A stretch of DNA of 64,000 bases from Liolophura sinensis (Eukaryota; Mollusca; Polyplacophora; Chitonida; Chitonidae). The notes beneath the pieces were generated by a model. That model saw only the letters and a list, made by a program, of their open reading frames with translations. It was not told the origin of the DNA and ran no database searches. This document shows, in pieces, positions 28,001 to 34,800 of this stretch. The position numbers and the translations under genes are program-made. Location: positions 13,135,608 to 13,199,607 of the forward strand of contig NC_088299.1 of NCBI RefSeq assembly GCF_032854445.1. The letters run 5' to 3'. The stretch's first letter is position 1. Every line of letters starts with the position of its first letter.

Positions 28001-31000
28001 TGCCACTAAATATTATAAATGATATATATCTAACTACTTGTACATTTGTAGGTCCTACTTCAACCGCCATTTTCACTGCTCTCGCAACTTCTACAGCTGC
28101 TATTCTACGAGTATTTCTATAGTTCCTTTATGTATTTCTACTGTTACTATAATTGCACAAGTGTACTAGTTTCCAGTACTAGTTTGTTGTTACTTTCGTG
28201 GGTTTTTCCGATAAAATCATTAAAGTTTGTATTTTCCTTTCCGTTTTTTTAACTAAACTTAGTTGTACAATAACTTACCCAGAATTTACGTTGTCAAGTA
28301 AAATTTGACCTTGTAACGGGGCGTGCAACCTGAAACTCATCCTGAATAAAAGCCCCGGTTGAAGCCACGAGACCCAGGTTCGAACCTATGACACCACTGG
28401 TCGGGAACGCTTCAGCGGATACCAGCAAAAGGCTTTAGGCGAAAGGGCTAGTGAAAGCCTTGTATCATTTTAATATTAAATATCTATGCATGGAGACAAA
28501 TATTCGTATAACAGCCGTAAGATACATGTATTACTACATAGACGTTGTCTTAGCAGTATTCCTGTTGTTCACTTTTAGAGAACTGAACTTGACTGGTGTT
28601 CAAAAGATTGACAATCGGCCATCCTTATCTGAAGTACACAAGACTTTCCGCGTGGCGAGGTTGGTGGCGACAGCAGGTGCCATATCTCTGACAGTTATAT
28701 TGGTGATCATATGGCCTCTGATCTTAGTGGCCCTTCAAGTCATGGATCGCCAGACGTTCACGGGATGGGTGAGATCTTGCTTACATCCATGTACTCCTCC
28801 ACATTGCATGCGCAGTTCATCAAGCTATACAGAAACAATGGTTGAGAACAATTTTCTCTGACGTCATTTCTGGTCTTGATGTACATGATTTCTGGGTAAA
28901 ACATAAATTCTGATGGCAGCCATGTATACCCAGTATAGAGAACGCTCCATGCGCTAAAGACTGGAATGTGATGAATCCTCTTATACGTCTGTGTGTTTTT
29001 ATTGATTTGTGTAAGTCACATTTGCATTTCAGGCTGCGTACCACTACACTCGCCATAAGTACAGCCGTGATCAAATCAGCTCATAGTCACAGTCAGCTGC
29101 TTTCGACGGCGAGTGAAACGGCAAGAATTTAAATTAACACTTTCCACTATTTTCATTTTTTTCCTGCGAATGAGAATACGATATAAGCCTACAATACAGA
29201 GTTACAATGAACTGGATATTTGATGTAGTGCACAGGCTGAAGCCAGGTTAAATGATGGGCCACCAAGTGGAGACTGGCAAAACTCTACAACTGATGTTCC
29301 ATTTCTTAATATGTTAACGTTTGTCCCTAAATCTGCGAGCCCCTAAATCGCTGGACCTGACAATCCTCGTGCCTAGAGACAACTCCAGCTGATCGGGGTC
29401 AAATTCAACCAGTCAGAAGCCGGAACTTTCCACTACTTTTGCGCAATGTGCATCCGCCTATATTTTCTGACAAACACCCAAATTTATTCATAAAATGAAA
29501 CTTTGAAACCTCTGCTACAAAACCATTCCACCCAACAAGCAGAAAACGAAAGCAAAAACAGTTTAAAGGAACAAAGGAAAATATATCTAAAAATAGGTGG
29601 GGATAAGGAAGCGATAATTGTTGTGTGTAGCCAATCATACACCTTGTAGCGCACTCGTCGCTCTCTAACATTCGATTTGCGTCACTGACACCACTAGCAA
29701 ATTATCCTGTACAGAAATCTTGAACAACGCCGAGATCATTGGGGTCACGGTGATGAGGTTGGAGGTGATGTCAGAAAAATGACGCAATCCGTCTCAACCT
29801 TTGTTTCTAATAATACGTTATACACATGCATTCTCTGTGTCTTAACTATGTACAAACAACATGGTCCTAACCAAAACCTGGAACAGTTTTATTGATGAAT
29901 GCTGATTAAATAGTTCCTCGCGAGGACACAAGTGGTGAGGCTAATCCTGTACAAGTCTGCGTGCATCTCGCGAGGTGTATAGGTCAAGCTGATCTATTGG
30001 TGACAGTGATGTAAGATGAGTGTAAATAGTAGCACATGCGCTGTAAGGAGTATGATAGCCAATTAACACCCAGCTCCTGTGTTCTACCAGATTTCGTGAT
30101 ATTTCCACCGAAAAAAAAAGGCGGCTGTCTGAAATGCGAATTTAGGTTATGAAATGCTTGAGCTTGTAGGAATTGTAGATAATGTTAATATTTTAAAATA
30201 AAAAGGTACAATGCAGACAGTAAAATCAGAGTAACGACGGTAGTGCGATTGTTGGTAAATGTTTACACAAAACCGATGGGCATTGGCCTCCTGGATGTTG
30301 TCGATCTTATTGTTTCTGTCCCTCCTGTAGCATGGCGTGAAATATAGGATCAAATCAGGGGAAGTAACTCGCATAGCTTTCCTGACGATGCTAACATACG
30401 TGAGCCAGTGGAATGACTGCAGGGATATGAATGTCGGGATTAAATCTGAGAGAAAAGTAAAAATGTTTTTTCATTTATCGAAGTAATCAAGCGATCTCTG
30501 AAACCAGAGATTCTCTGCCAAGTTTTTGTTGCAAGGTAAATGGTAGACCCGCCATAATTTTGGAGTTCATGTTGCGTTCGGTTTAGAAGCCTATGCCAGT
30601 ATTTATTTACTTATTTGATTGGTGTTTTATGCCATACTCAAGAATATTTCACTTATACGACGGCGGCCAGCATTATGGTGGGTGGAAACCGAGCACATCC
30701 CAGGGGTAAATCCATGGCCATCCGCAGGTTGCCGAAGACCTTCTCACTTACGGCCGGAGAGAAAGCCATCATGAGCTGGACTTGAACTCACAGCGACCGC
30801 ATTGGTGAGAGGCTGCTGGGTCATTACGCTGCGCTAGCGCGCTAACCACGGGGCCACGGAGGCCCCGACTATGACACTATGACAGTAAAGTCCGTTTCCG
30901 TTGCCTTTATAAGCGACGTCATTCTATATTCACAAGCGTATATATATATATGTATATATATATATACACATATACAAGCGTATGTGTGTTCATTAATCGG

Positions 31001-31838
31001 AGAATATCATCTGAAGTGAAAAGCTGGAGCAATCAAACATAGACTATATTTGTACACCGGAATAATACCATGTTACTTACAATAAATACGCTGTTGTGAC
31101 GAGTATGGCGAACTATTATTGTTCGGTGAACTGTCGTTTATTTACAGTTGATCCTGGGTGCAAAATTTTCAAAGCTCATTTAGTTATATTGATTGAGATT
31201 GATTTTACATTTTATATTTGTTTATTTCCACTCCTTTTCTTTGACTGATCTAGCGTTGTTAGCCCACATTCCCGTGGACACGTTCAAGGCTTTAAATACA
31301 TCCATACTAAGCCGAGAACTGCTATATTGTGTCGGTAAAGCCAGGGCGAAAAGTAGGTTTTATTAAAGTTGGTGTATTTTAGGTGAATAATAGCCGATAT
31401 CAACGACAGCTGGCTGTTTGAAACCTCCGTTGAGTACGAACAACATTATAAGCTTTGAGATTACAACAATGCCAGATCAGTATAAGGAAATGTGCTTTAG
31501 TTTTTCGGAACTACCTAGTCACTAAAAGAGTCAAGAAAACACAGAGAACTGTTGATAATAATTAAATTTTGTGTTCCAAATAGGTAAACCTGACGGAAGT
31601 CTTTGGATTCCTTGCTACGCTCTTTATCGTGATCATGCCGCTAGTGAGTGAAGGCTTAGAAATCCGTCGAGCCCTGAACGAAATCAAGCCTATGCCAAGC
31701 GTATCAAGACCAAAGAGTTCTGTCCCCAGAGAACAACCAATTACCGTGCAGTCAGAAGTCCCAGAAGCATCCAAAACGAAACACACAGAGTTAACCACGT
31801 CGTCAGTTCAACTCGAAGCGGACACTACGCAGTCATGA
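3975..31838 (+). CDS. DUR3-like: Sodium:solute symporter, DUR3 (urea/polyamine transporter) type, 5'-partial, 12 exons
   Basis: Membrane carrier of the solute:sodium symporter family. DUR3 members couple uptake of urea (and polyamines in fungi) to H+ or Na+. Joined exons: 3975-4097, 18788-18998, 19967-20179, 21427-21549, 22669-22875, 23354-23511, 24562-24692, 26054-26216, 26802-27006, 27613-27790, 28579-28768, 31584-31838. All boundaries are AG/GT and all phases agree, giving 718 codons plus stop. Family motifs seen in order: [92 protein letters not shown]. About ten hydrophobic segments are visible; the first one or two of the usual set are missing upstream. Two oddities: a cysteine-rich insert at residues 346-443, and a hydrophilic Ser/Thr/Glu-rich C-tail of about 60 residues. 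The first visible intron is 14.7 kb. The true substrate is not shown by the sequence. Confidence 0.93.
4470..5000. repeat. Degenerate ~47-bp tandem array split by a SINE-A fragment
   Basis: Variants of 'gagatgtactgtagtattgtg' recur near 4549, 4597, 4642, 4801, 4851, 4907 and 4954, about 47 bp apart. They are separated by runs such as 'gacattgc..tctc'. The piece at about 4699-4800 is not part of the array but a SINE-A 3' fragment. All of this lies in the first intron of the DUR3-type gene. Confidence 0.75.
4699..4800 (-). mobile_element. SINE-A 3' fragment, inserted in a tandem array
   Basis: Contains 'ggggttaacgtcg', 'ttttcagtcatatgac' and 'gcatgtacgtgtaatctgcc', matching the full SINE-A copy at 11158-11516 in the same orientation. 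The tRNA-like head is missing. Confidence 0.75.
5001..6474. other. Intron sequence, nothing recognised
   Basis: Part of the 14.7-kb intron of the DUR3-type gene. Open frames at 5003-5269 (-) and 5681-5936 (both strands) show no domain. A G-rich patch is at about 6241-6265. Confidence 0.5.
6475..6742 (+). mobile_element. SINE-B, near full length
   Basis: The tRNA-like head reads 'gtggctcagttggttagcgc', an A-box-like pol III promoter. It is followed by the conserved core ('cctgcggatggtcg', 'gggctctgcccggtttcctc', 'accataat', 'gccgtcgtataagtgaaata') and an (AAAT)n tail. This is a good reference copy for the family. Confidence 0.88.
7045..7345 (+). repeat. Dispersed repeat R1, plus orientation
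   Basis: Contains 'ctagaccagtgac', 'cctaattctgtttaagg.atggtg', 'catgaacagt' and 'ctgaggtaaa' in the order seen in the copies at 44430-44980 and 49530-49870. No coding capacity and no recognised family. Confidence 0.65.
7777..8008 (-). repeat. Dispersed repeat R1, minus orientation
   Basis: Closely parallels 11690-11891. Shared blocks include 'tcatgtaaatgca', 'ccagaactaggt.agaaaa', 'cactggtgtgga' and 'gtcatcacatttaac'. The open frame at 7719-7937 comes from this repeat and is not a gene. Confidence 0.7.
8897..8911. repeat. Poly-G run
   Basis: An uninterrupted run of about 15 G. It is prone to length variation and sequencing error. Confidence 0.9.
9305..10833 (+). mobile_element. Tc1-like DNA transposon, complete with terminal inverted repeats
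   Basis: Perfect 23-bp inverted repeats lie at 9305-9327 and 10811-10833. They begin 'ctatccaaaaaaagaaacgc' and are flanked by TA on both sides (9303-9304, 10834-10835), as expected for Tc1/mariner target duplication. The 1529-bp element holds one transposase gene in plus orientation (9632-10639). It sits in the large first intron of the DUR3-type gene, on the same strand. Perfect repeats and an almost intact gene suggest recent insertion. Confidence 0.95.
9632..10639 (+). pseudogene. Tc1-like transposase, DD34E, one in-frame stop
   Basis: Cuts and pastes its own element. The start at 9632 gives [20 protein letters not shown], a normal Tc1 N-terminus. An HTH pair follows ([20 protein letters not shown], then [11 protein letters not shown] with a GRPR hook), then the DDE domain: D in WFSDESRF, D in [11 protein letters not shown], and E in [13 protein letters not shown] with 34 residues between the last two. 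Codon 290 is TAA (10499-10501). The same frame then continues with typical family sequence ([28 protein letters not shown]) to a natural TGA at 10637-10639. The copy is therefore 335 codons long with a single nonsense change, which removes about 45 C-terminal residues beyond the catalytic core. Confidence 0.93.
11158..11516 (-). mobile_element. SINE-A, full length, minus orientation
   Basis: Flanked by the 12-bp duplication 'tacagcatagag' at 11146-11157 and 11517-11528. Read on the minus strand it has a tRNA-like head ('ggatagcacagttggtagag', then 'gatccaggatcaatcc' near the B-box position), a body with 'ggctcgggcgggg', and the conserved 3' part around 'cagtcatatgacgacgaa'. It ends in an (ACTC)n tail, seen here as (TGAG)n at 11158-11172. 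The flanking array also contains the duplicated motif, so the duplication could partly reflect the host repeat. Confidence 0.88.
11517..11660 (-). repeat. ~52-55-bp tandem copies of an R1 internal segment
   Basis: 'agcatagagagtaaaa.cagagcag.gacgac' recurs three times after the SINE, plus once or twice before it (11100-11157). It is the complement of the R1 segment 'gtcgtcgctgctctggtctta' seen at 50515-50536. This is a local amplification inside an R1 copy. Confidence 0.75.
11660..11891 (-). repeat. Dispersed repeat R1, minus orientation
   Basis: Continues from the tandem segment above. Blocks 'tcatgtaaatgcacagat', 'agcagaactaggtcagaaaa', 'cctcactggtgtggag' and 'tggtcatcacatttaac' align with 7777-8008 and with the complement of 44510-44600. 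Confidence 0.7.
12880..13125 (-). repeat. Dispersed repeat R1, minus orientation, diverged
   Basis: Starts with 'gcatggagaataacacaagagcagaggcgacag', the R1 subunit, and ends 'actcaaaacgctgagtcatcatcacatt'. The order matches the copies at 7777-8008 and 11660-11891, but it is more diverged. Confidence 0.6.
13585..13715 (+). mobile_element. SINE-B 3' part
   Basis: Carries 'gtgcggatggtcgtggg', 'tctcaccataatgctgactg' and 'ttgtataattgaaata'. Preceded by a C-rich run (13538-13572) and CA repeats. The short open frames on both strands here come from these repeats. Confidence 0.75.
13716..15693. other. Intron sequence, nothing recognised
   Basis: Continues the large intron of the DUR3-type gene. Open frames of about 60-105 codons (13789-13986, 14971-15285 minus and others) show no domain, no repeat structure and no conserved splice context. 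Confidence 0.5.
15694..15933 (-). mobile_element. SINE-B, near full length, minus orientation
   Basis: The left end has 'atttatttgattagag' (tail). The core reads 'cttatacgacggcggccagc' and the head complement is 'gctaaccaactgagccacgc'. It retains both the tRNA-like head and the tail. Confidence 0.88.
15934..17505. other. Intron sequence, nothing recognised
   Basis: The longest frame (17029-17454, +, 141 codons) gives no recognisable domain and has no convincing splice sites at its ends. I treat it as chance. Confidence 0.5.
17506..17640. repeat. ~52-56-bp tandem repeat, about 2.5 copies
   Basis: 'agc.cgaaaaattgcc' recurs at 17510, 17562 and 17618, with 'gtc.cagaaatcg' between. Spacing drifts from 52 to 56 bp. 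Confidence 0.75.
17806..17905 (-). mobile_element. Degenerate SINE-like fragment
   Basis: 'ggtgtttaatgtcgtggtca', 'gacttatatga' and 'tttatgggtgga..attcc' resemble the 3' part of a tRNA-derived SINE distinct from SINE-A and SINE-B. A similar 'ggttggtgggtgga' piece lies near 21690. Recognition is weak. Confidence 0.35.
17965..18160 (+). mobile_element. SINE-B, 5'-degenerate
   Basis: Contains 'ggccgtacgtgcgaagatct', 'cagcaacctgcgaatggtcg', 'ggctctgcccggtttcctc' and 'ctcgtataagtgaaatattc'. The head is not readable. Confidence 0.85.
18788..18998 (+). CDS. DUR3-type gene, exon 2 of those visible (residues 42-112)
   Basis: Acceptor 'ttttcag', donor gg|gtgagt; enters in phase 0 and leaves in phase 1. 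It encodes [20 protein letters not shown] and the next hydrophobic segment ending in MLMLG, with conserved [16 protein letters not shown] between. Confidence 0.95.
19967..20179 (+). CDS. DUR3-type gene, exon 3 (residues 112-183)
   Basis: Acceptor 'gttgccag', donor tag|gtaagt; phase 1 to 1. It encodes [20 protein letters not shown] and two membrane segments including [19 protein letters not shown], a typical SSS-family stretch. Confidence 0.95.
20265..20370 (+). mobile_element. SINE-B core fragment
   Basis: 'ccggtttcctccaccca' and 'ctgccgccgtgtaagtga' are SINE-B core pieces. Head and tail are not seen. Confidence 0.45.
20671..20835 (-). mobile_element. SINE-B 3' part, minus orientation
   Basis: Starts with the (TTTA)n tail and 'ggattggtgttttacgccat', then 'cttatgcgacggtggccagc', 'ggtgggaggaaac' and 'aagaccttcccacttgcagc'. 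The 5' head is absent. Confidence 0.88.
21185..21320 (+). mobile_element. Degenerate SINE-B 3' fragment
   Basis: 'gtgggctctgtttagggttttcc', read in parts, and 'ccatcataaaagtgaaatattc' match the SINE-B core, with many changes. Confidence 0.45.
21427..21549 (+). CDS. DUR3-type gene, exon 4 (residues 183-224)
   Basis: Acceptor 'ttgttcacag', donor tcg|gtcagt; phase 1 to 1. It encodes [12 protein letters not shown] and a conserved membrane stretch beginning [14 protein letters not shown]. Confidence 0.92.
21890..22095. repeat. Degenerate ~30-bp tandem repeat
   Basis: 'gatgatgaaagacac.tct' variants recur about every 30 bp (for example at 21980, 22035 and 22056). The minus-strand frame here is a product of the repeat. 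Confidence 0.65.
22669..22875 (+). CDS. DUR3-type gene, exon 5 (residues 224-293)
   Basis: Acceptor 'tttacattcag', donor cag|gtaaag; phase 1 to 1. It encodes [20 protein letters not shown], one of the most recognisable DUR3 stretches, then a membrane segment ([20 protein letters not shown]) and TADQV. Confidence 0.96.
23354..23511 (+). CDS. DUR3-type gene, exon 6 (residues 293-345)
   Basis: Acceptor 'cttcttcag', donor agg|gtatgt; phase 1 to 0. It encodes [13 protein letters not shown], a membrane segment with [16 protein letters not shown], and [10 protein letters not shown], the usual cytosolic end of that helix. Confidence 0.96.
23750..23850 (+). mobile_element. SINE-B 5' half
   Basis: Head-like 'tcgtggcctggtggttat' followed by 'cccaggagcctctcaccaat', 'gcggtgaaatcaagtccagc' and 'tcatgtttggttaatgtcct'. 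The 3' half is missing. Confidence 0.65.
23985..24418. repeat. Tandem array of ~34/42-bp units
   Basis: The unit combines 'gaccgacaaac', 'atacagacagatcaaca' and 'catt'. In many copies the 8-bp 'aaaccgac' piece is doubled, making the longer unit. About eleven copies. It lies wholly within the intron between exons 6 and 7 of the DUR3-type gene. Confidence 0.85.
24562..24692 (+). CDS. DUR3-type gene, exon 7: cysteine-rich insert (residues 346-389)
   Basis: Acceptor 'tttttgcag', donor aa|gtgagt; phase 0 to 2. It encodes a hydrophilic segment with [17 protein letters not shown] and CGDC. The Cys pairs (CxxC, CxC, CxxC) look like a small zinc-ribbon-type module, an inference. In the plant and fungal DUR3 proteins I know, this loop after YDIY is short. 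Confidence 0.92.
24693..25490. other. Intron sequence, nothing recognised
   Basis: Includes the frame 25096-25338 without domain. An A-rich stretch lies at about 24840-24940. Confidence 0.5.
25491..25785 (+). mobile_element. SINE-A, 5'-truncated
   Basis: Begins within the tRNA-like head ('ggtagatccggggtcaatcc') and contains 'ggctcgggcggggcgactt', 'aaatccgtcctgcaacaagg' and 'gattccttcgtcgtcaaatg'. It ends in an (ACTC)n tail. Flanks 'ctaatttttgg' and 'ctatttttggg' are an imperfect target duplication. Confidence 0.88.
26054..26216 (+). CDS. DUR3-type gene, exon 8 (residues 389-443)
   Basis: Acceptor 'tatgttgcag', donor cag|gttagt; phase 2 to 0. It completes the Cys-rich loop ([20 protein letters not shown]) and then enters the next membrane helix ([20 protein letters not shown]). 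Confidence 0.93.
26802..27006 (+). CDS. DUR3-type gene, exon 9 (residues 444-512)
   Basis: Acceptor 'cctctcacag', donor cag|gtaatt; phase 0 to 1. It encodes two membrane segments, including [20 protein letters not shown] and [20 protein letters not shown], a stretch conserved across DUR3 proteins. Confidence 0.95.
27262..27375 (-). mobile_element. SINE-B 3' fragment, minus orientation
   Basis: 'acgcggtactcaagaatatt', 'tatacgacggcaggcagc' and 'attatggtggaagg' match the SINE-B 3' region. It is cut off at 'ggggaaaccca'. Confidence 0.8.
27613..27790 (+). CDS. DUR3-type gene, exon 10 (residues 512-571)
   Basis: Acceptor 'gttcttacag', donor tag|gtgagt; phase 1 to 2. It encodes [20 protein letters not shown] and the DUR3 hallmark [14 protein letters not shown]. 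Confidence 0.96.
28579..28768 (+). CDS. DUR3-type gene, exon 11 (residues 571-634)
   Basis: Acceptor 'ttcacttttag', donor tgg|gtgaga; phase 2 to 0. It encodes a short cytosolic helix ([19 protein letters not shown]) and a membrane segment ([18 protein letters not shown]), ending FTGW. Confidence 0.94.
29033..29086 (+). CDS. Possible alternative last exon of the DUR3-type gene
   Basis: A strong acceptor ('acatttgcatttcag') is followed by 18 codons in the phase required after exon 11 (phase 0), encoding [17 protein letters not shown] and then TAG. Its use would replace the last membrane segment and long tail of exon 12 with a short basic tail. Only splice-site quality and frame support it; chance is quite possible. 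Confidence 0.3.
   Translation, partial: AAYHYTRHKYSRDQISS
29087..30600. other. Last intron, little recognised
   Basis: No coding signal. 30200-30360 contains pieces similar to the R1 subunit ('gacagtaaaatcagagtaacgacggtag'-like, read in parts). The minus frames at 29405-29671 and 30147-30374 show no domain. Confidence 0.45.
30601..30866 (-). mobile_element. SINE-B, full length, minus orientation
   Basis: Tail 'atttatttacttatttgatt', core 'cttatacgacggcggccagc', 'gccatcatgagctggacttg', and head complement 'gcgctagcgcgctaacca' ending 'gccacggaggcccc'. Confidence 0.9.
30938..30966. repeat. (TA)n microsatellite
   Basis: TA repeats interrupted once by TGTA, then 'cacatatacaagcg', which partly repeats the left flank. 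Confidence 0.85.
31584..31838 (+). CDS. DUR3-type gene, terminal exon (residues 635-718 and stop)
   Basis: Acceptor 'gttccaaatag'; phase 0. It encodes [20 protein letters not shown], which is the usual last membrane segment, then a cytosolic tail rich in Ser, Thr, Pro and Glu ([20 protein letters not shown] onward). The stop is TGA at 31836-31838. The last dozen codons lie inside a degenerate DNA repeat that continues past the stop. Confidence 0.95.
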   Translation, partial: VNLTEVFGFLATLFIVIMPLVSEGLEIRRALNEIKPMPSVSRPKSSVPREQPITVQSEVPEASKTKHTELTTSSVQLEADTTQS

Positions 31839-32065
31839 CGTCACCGTGTCATCATTTCACCTCCATCCGCGTACTACGTAGTCATGACTTCACGAGAATT
31901 GGTTACATCACCAGTATGACTCGATCCGGATGCTACATAGCAATGACATTAACAAAATTTGCTACGTCATCAGTTCGTCTAGATCAGGATGCAAAACAGA
32001 TGTGATATCACAGGATCCGGATACTACGTAGTCATGACATTACGCGACGACCACGTCATTCGTAC
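31800..32065. repeat. Degenerate repeat overlapping the DUR3-type stop codon
   Basis: Variants of 'actacgtagtcatgac' occur at about 31825, 31874, 31933 and 32023, with 'gatccggatac' and 'acgtcatcagtt' pieces between. Spacing is irregular (about 50-60 bp). The first unit is coding and supplies DTTQS-stop. Confidence 0.7.
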
Positions 32066-32164
32066 ATCTCGATCAAACATGACCGAGGAGGAAACAGAAG
32101 CTGTCAAACTGTGTTCAGTTTTGTGATAATTGGTTGGGACAAGAACGCATGAATGTATGAATTC

Positions 32165-32310
32165 ATGCTTGAGGATTAACAACGTAAATAATAAGTTTTC
32201 AGTCATATGACGACGGGGAGTCATTAGCTATGTTTGAAGTTTTTTGTATGACCTGAGCCGGGTTTGATCCTGGGTCTCCCGGCTTCGAGGCGAACGCTCT
32301 AAGCCACCGA
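32165..32310 (-). mobile_element. SINE-A fragment, internally deleted, minus orientation
   Basis: 'ttttcagtcatatgacgacg' followed directly by head-like 'tttgatcctgggtctcccgg' and 'gcgaacgctctaagccacc'. The middle of the element is missing. Confidence 0.7.
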
Positions 32311-34415
32311 AATGGTTAAGGAACGAAAACGAATATGTATGTTCTACTGCCATGTTTGTGCGTGACAAGGTTCACAGGAATCGGGCATAATGATCTGAGT
32401 GATTATATATTTGAGTCTCTAAATGGGAAATTGTTCGAAAGACGTCAAATCATTGGAATAACCTAGTTAACGAGAGCCGTCCAGCTATACTTCTCGGCAC
32501 TTAGAATTACACTGAGAATAAATGTGACACGTCATTGGGCAAAAGAAGAAAATTGCACAAAAGCTCTCTTGTACATGTAAATATACATAATAAGCATGCC
32601 ATCTTTGTCTTGGCACATATTTTGGTCACTTATGTCGTCGTACTTGCACAAAACCACAGCCATTTCCCTGCCTGTGTTTATTTGTAGTTCTCTTGAAGTC
32701 TTCGTGAAGTTTTCTAAAGACTACGCGTTTTCAGATTAGTCTTGGTGGATTATTTCTCTGAAGCAGTCACGGAGATGTATGAAGCCCTCGTGCAGTTTAC
32801 AGAGAAGTGCATGGAGGTTTTTTAATTTCCGTGGAGTTGTGGAAAACTATTCAGAAAACTTCGTTCGGTTGTTTGAAACCTTCATGGGTCTTTTTTCAAG
32901 GCCGTCGTGAAGTTTTGTGAAGACTGCATGAATTTGTTGGTGCGCAGCTTTCAACCTGGATTCATAGCTGAGTCTGAGAGATGAAAATTATCCTTGACAA
33001 AAGCAATGATAAAACTATCGTGCTTTTATGCTGGTGATAACTGTCCTGTAAGCCACCAATTAACAAGTCTCTTACGTTTACATTGTCATGGTGAGGATTA
33101 GCGATACCTCAGCACGTCGACTCCTATTTTATGTGTACGATTAGATGAGAGAACTACGTCTGCGGTTCAGGACCATCATAATTAGACAGGACAGGTGATA
33201 ATCAAACATATTTATTCATTTTATATCATATTTGAGATCCAAGTCATTAGATTTGCAACGCTTGAAATAGCCTCTGCAGTGCTTAACCTTCGAAAATTCA
33301 TTAACAAGGGAGCAATGAATAGATACCCCTTCACCAATTAAGTAAAAACAATGGTAAAAAGAATGTATTCAAGCAATTTGAGATGGCTGTTCATATGACG
33401 CCAACTTCATTTCATATTTACACAACAATGTTGATCATTCTTTAAGCAAAAGCTCCAACAGAAATTTGCATTCAAACTCCAGGCAAGACAATGCTTAAAG
33501 TACCTACCACGTAAAAGAGCATCAGTAATCGTGAAGTCACACATAGCCTGTTTACGATAATGTTCACGTGCTGTGCCACGGCGTCGTTTCAATAAACAAT
33601 TATTCCAATGATTCTGCTGAAAATATTTTTAAAAATGAATGCCAGTTTAAGACACTTTGAATGTTGTTCTTTTATTGGACACCAAGTGCTGTTTCATCCA
33701 ACAGTCCAATTGACATAAGCATGAAACGTAACGAATAATAAAAGCATGTAGTAAAAGGCTTTATTACAGATTTTGTGAAACCAGATAACCATCACAATAA
33801 AATGCAACCCATCTTTGAGTTTTCAGGATTGTGAAGGTAGATATACGACACATGAAGCCGTCGATAAGCTTATAATTTCTGTTCTAAGAATTGACGACAT
33901 TTTTTGTATATGTTATCATTCTCGCATCAAGCTGAGAAGGTGAGAGTGAAAATTCTTATATGTAATTTGTACGTGTGAATAATAATTTGTTGACCATACG
34001 TGCCTTTGTAATAAAAAGAATTTAGAAAAAGAAAAAACAAAAGAAAAAAAAGAGCATTTTGTCGTCGTAAAATGCCGTGTTCACACTCTTCCATTTGTCA
34101 CATGAACTATTCGAGCTAGATTAGTTGAATGAAAACAGGATAAATGCTAATCCATACAATTTGTAGATCCTGGAAAATTGCACTTTGCAAACGAGCGTGT
34201 AAAATAGAGTGTCACAATTTCGTTCGACCATGCAATTTTGACAAGTTGATACGACAAATCGAATCCTGTGAATGCGGCTTTGAAAAAAGTACTCATTCTT
34301 GTCAACCTTCCAACCTTTGTGATGGCGTCCTCATGTATATATATCATACCTGTCATTCAGTGCTTTAATTTTCCTCTCATTTTTGCGGCTTGAACCTTGA
34401 ACGATCAGTTAAGTG
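32311..34415. other. 3' flank of the DUR3-type gene; degenerate repeat, no gene
   Basis: Possible poly(A) signals (AATAAA at 32516, 33592 and others) cannot be ranked. 32680-32940 holds loosely repeated 'gtgaagttttctgaagac'-like pieces. The frames at 33407-33592 and 34144-34368 are not recognised. Confidence 0.45.
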
Positions 34416-34492
34416 TGAGAGTCGCCACAATATGGCTCCAAGTATTGCCTTTGTGGCGTTAAGCCATAATCATTCATTCATTCATTAAGTGT
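34416..34492 (+). mobile_element. SINE-like 3' end with (TCAT)n tail
   Basis: 'atatggctccaagtattgcc', 'tgtggcgttaagccataat' and a (TCAT)n tail. A related end lies at 45887-45930 ('atatggccgaaatacttccaatgtggcgtt', read in parts), which suggests a third SINE-type family. Confidence 0.5.
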
Positions 34493-34547
34493 AAGGGCCG
34501 GCAGATAACCACGGAGACTTGTTTTGTCCATATATAAAATTGGGGAC

Positions 34548-34800
34548 CTCTATAGTCGGAATGGTTAGCGTGCCAGCGCGGTGAAATGACCCAGGAGTCT
34601 CTCACCAGTGCGGTAGCTGTGAGTTAAAGTCAAGGTCACTCTGGCTTCTTCCAGCTGTAGAAAGGTTTTCCAGAAACTTGGGCATTGTCGAAGGTTTCTC
34701 TGGGGCTCTGCCCAGTTTCTTCCCACCATAATGCTGGTGGTTGTCATATAAGTGAAATATTCTTGACTACGGCTTAAAACACCAGTCAAATAAATAAATT
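34548..34800 (+). mobile_element. SINE-B, near full length
   Basis: Head-like 'ggttagcgtgccagcgcgg', then 'cccaggagtctctcaccagt', 'ggggctctgcccagtttctt', 'ccaccataatgctggtgg', 'catataagtgaaatattctt' and an (AAAT)n tail. Confidence 0.88.

Noticed and set aside
28365-28390. 'ggttcgaacc' palindrome resembling a tRNA B box
   Set aside because: No A box or cloverleaf could be drawn around it; at most a remnant of a tRNA-derived repeat.
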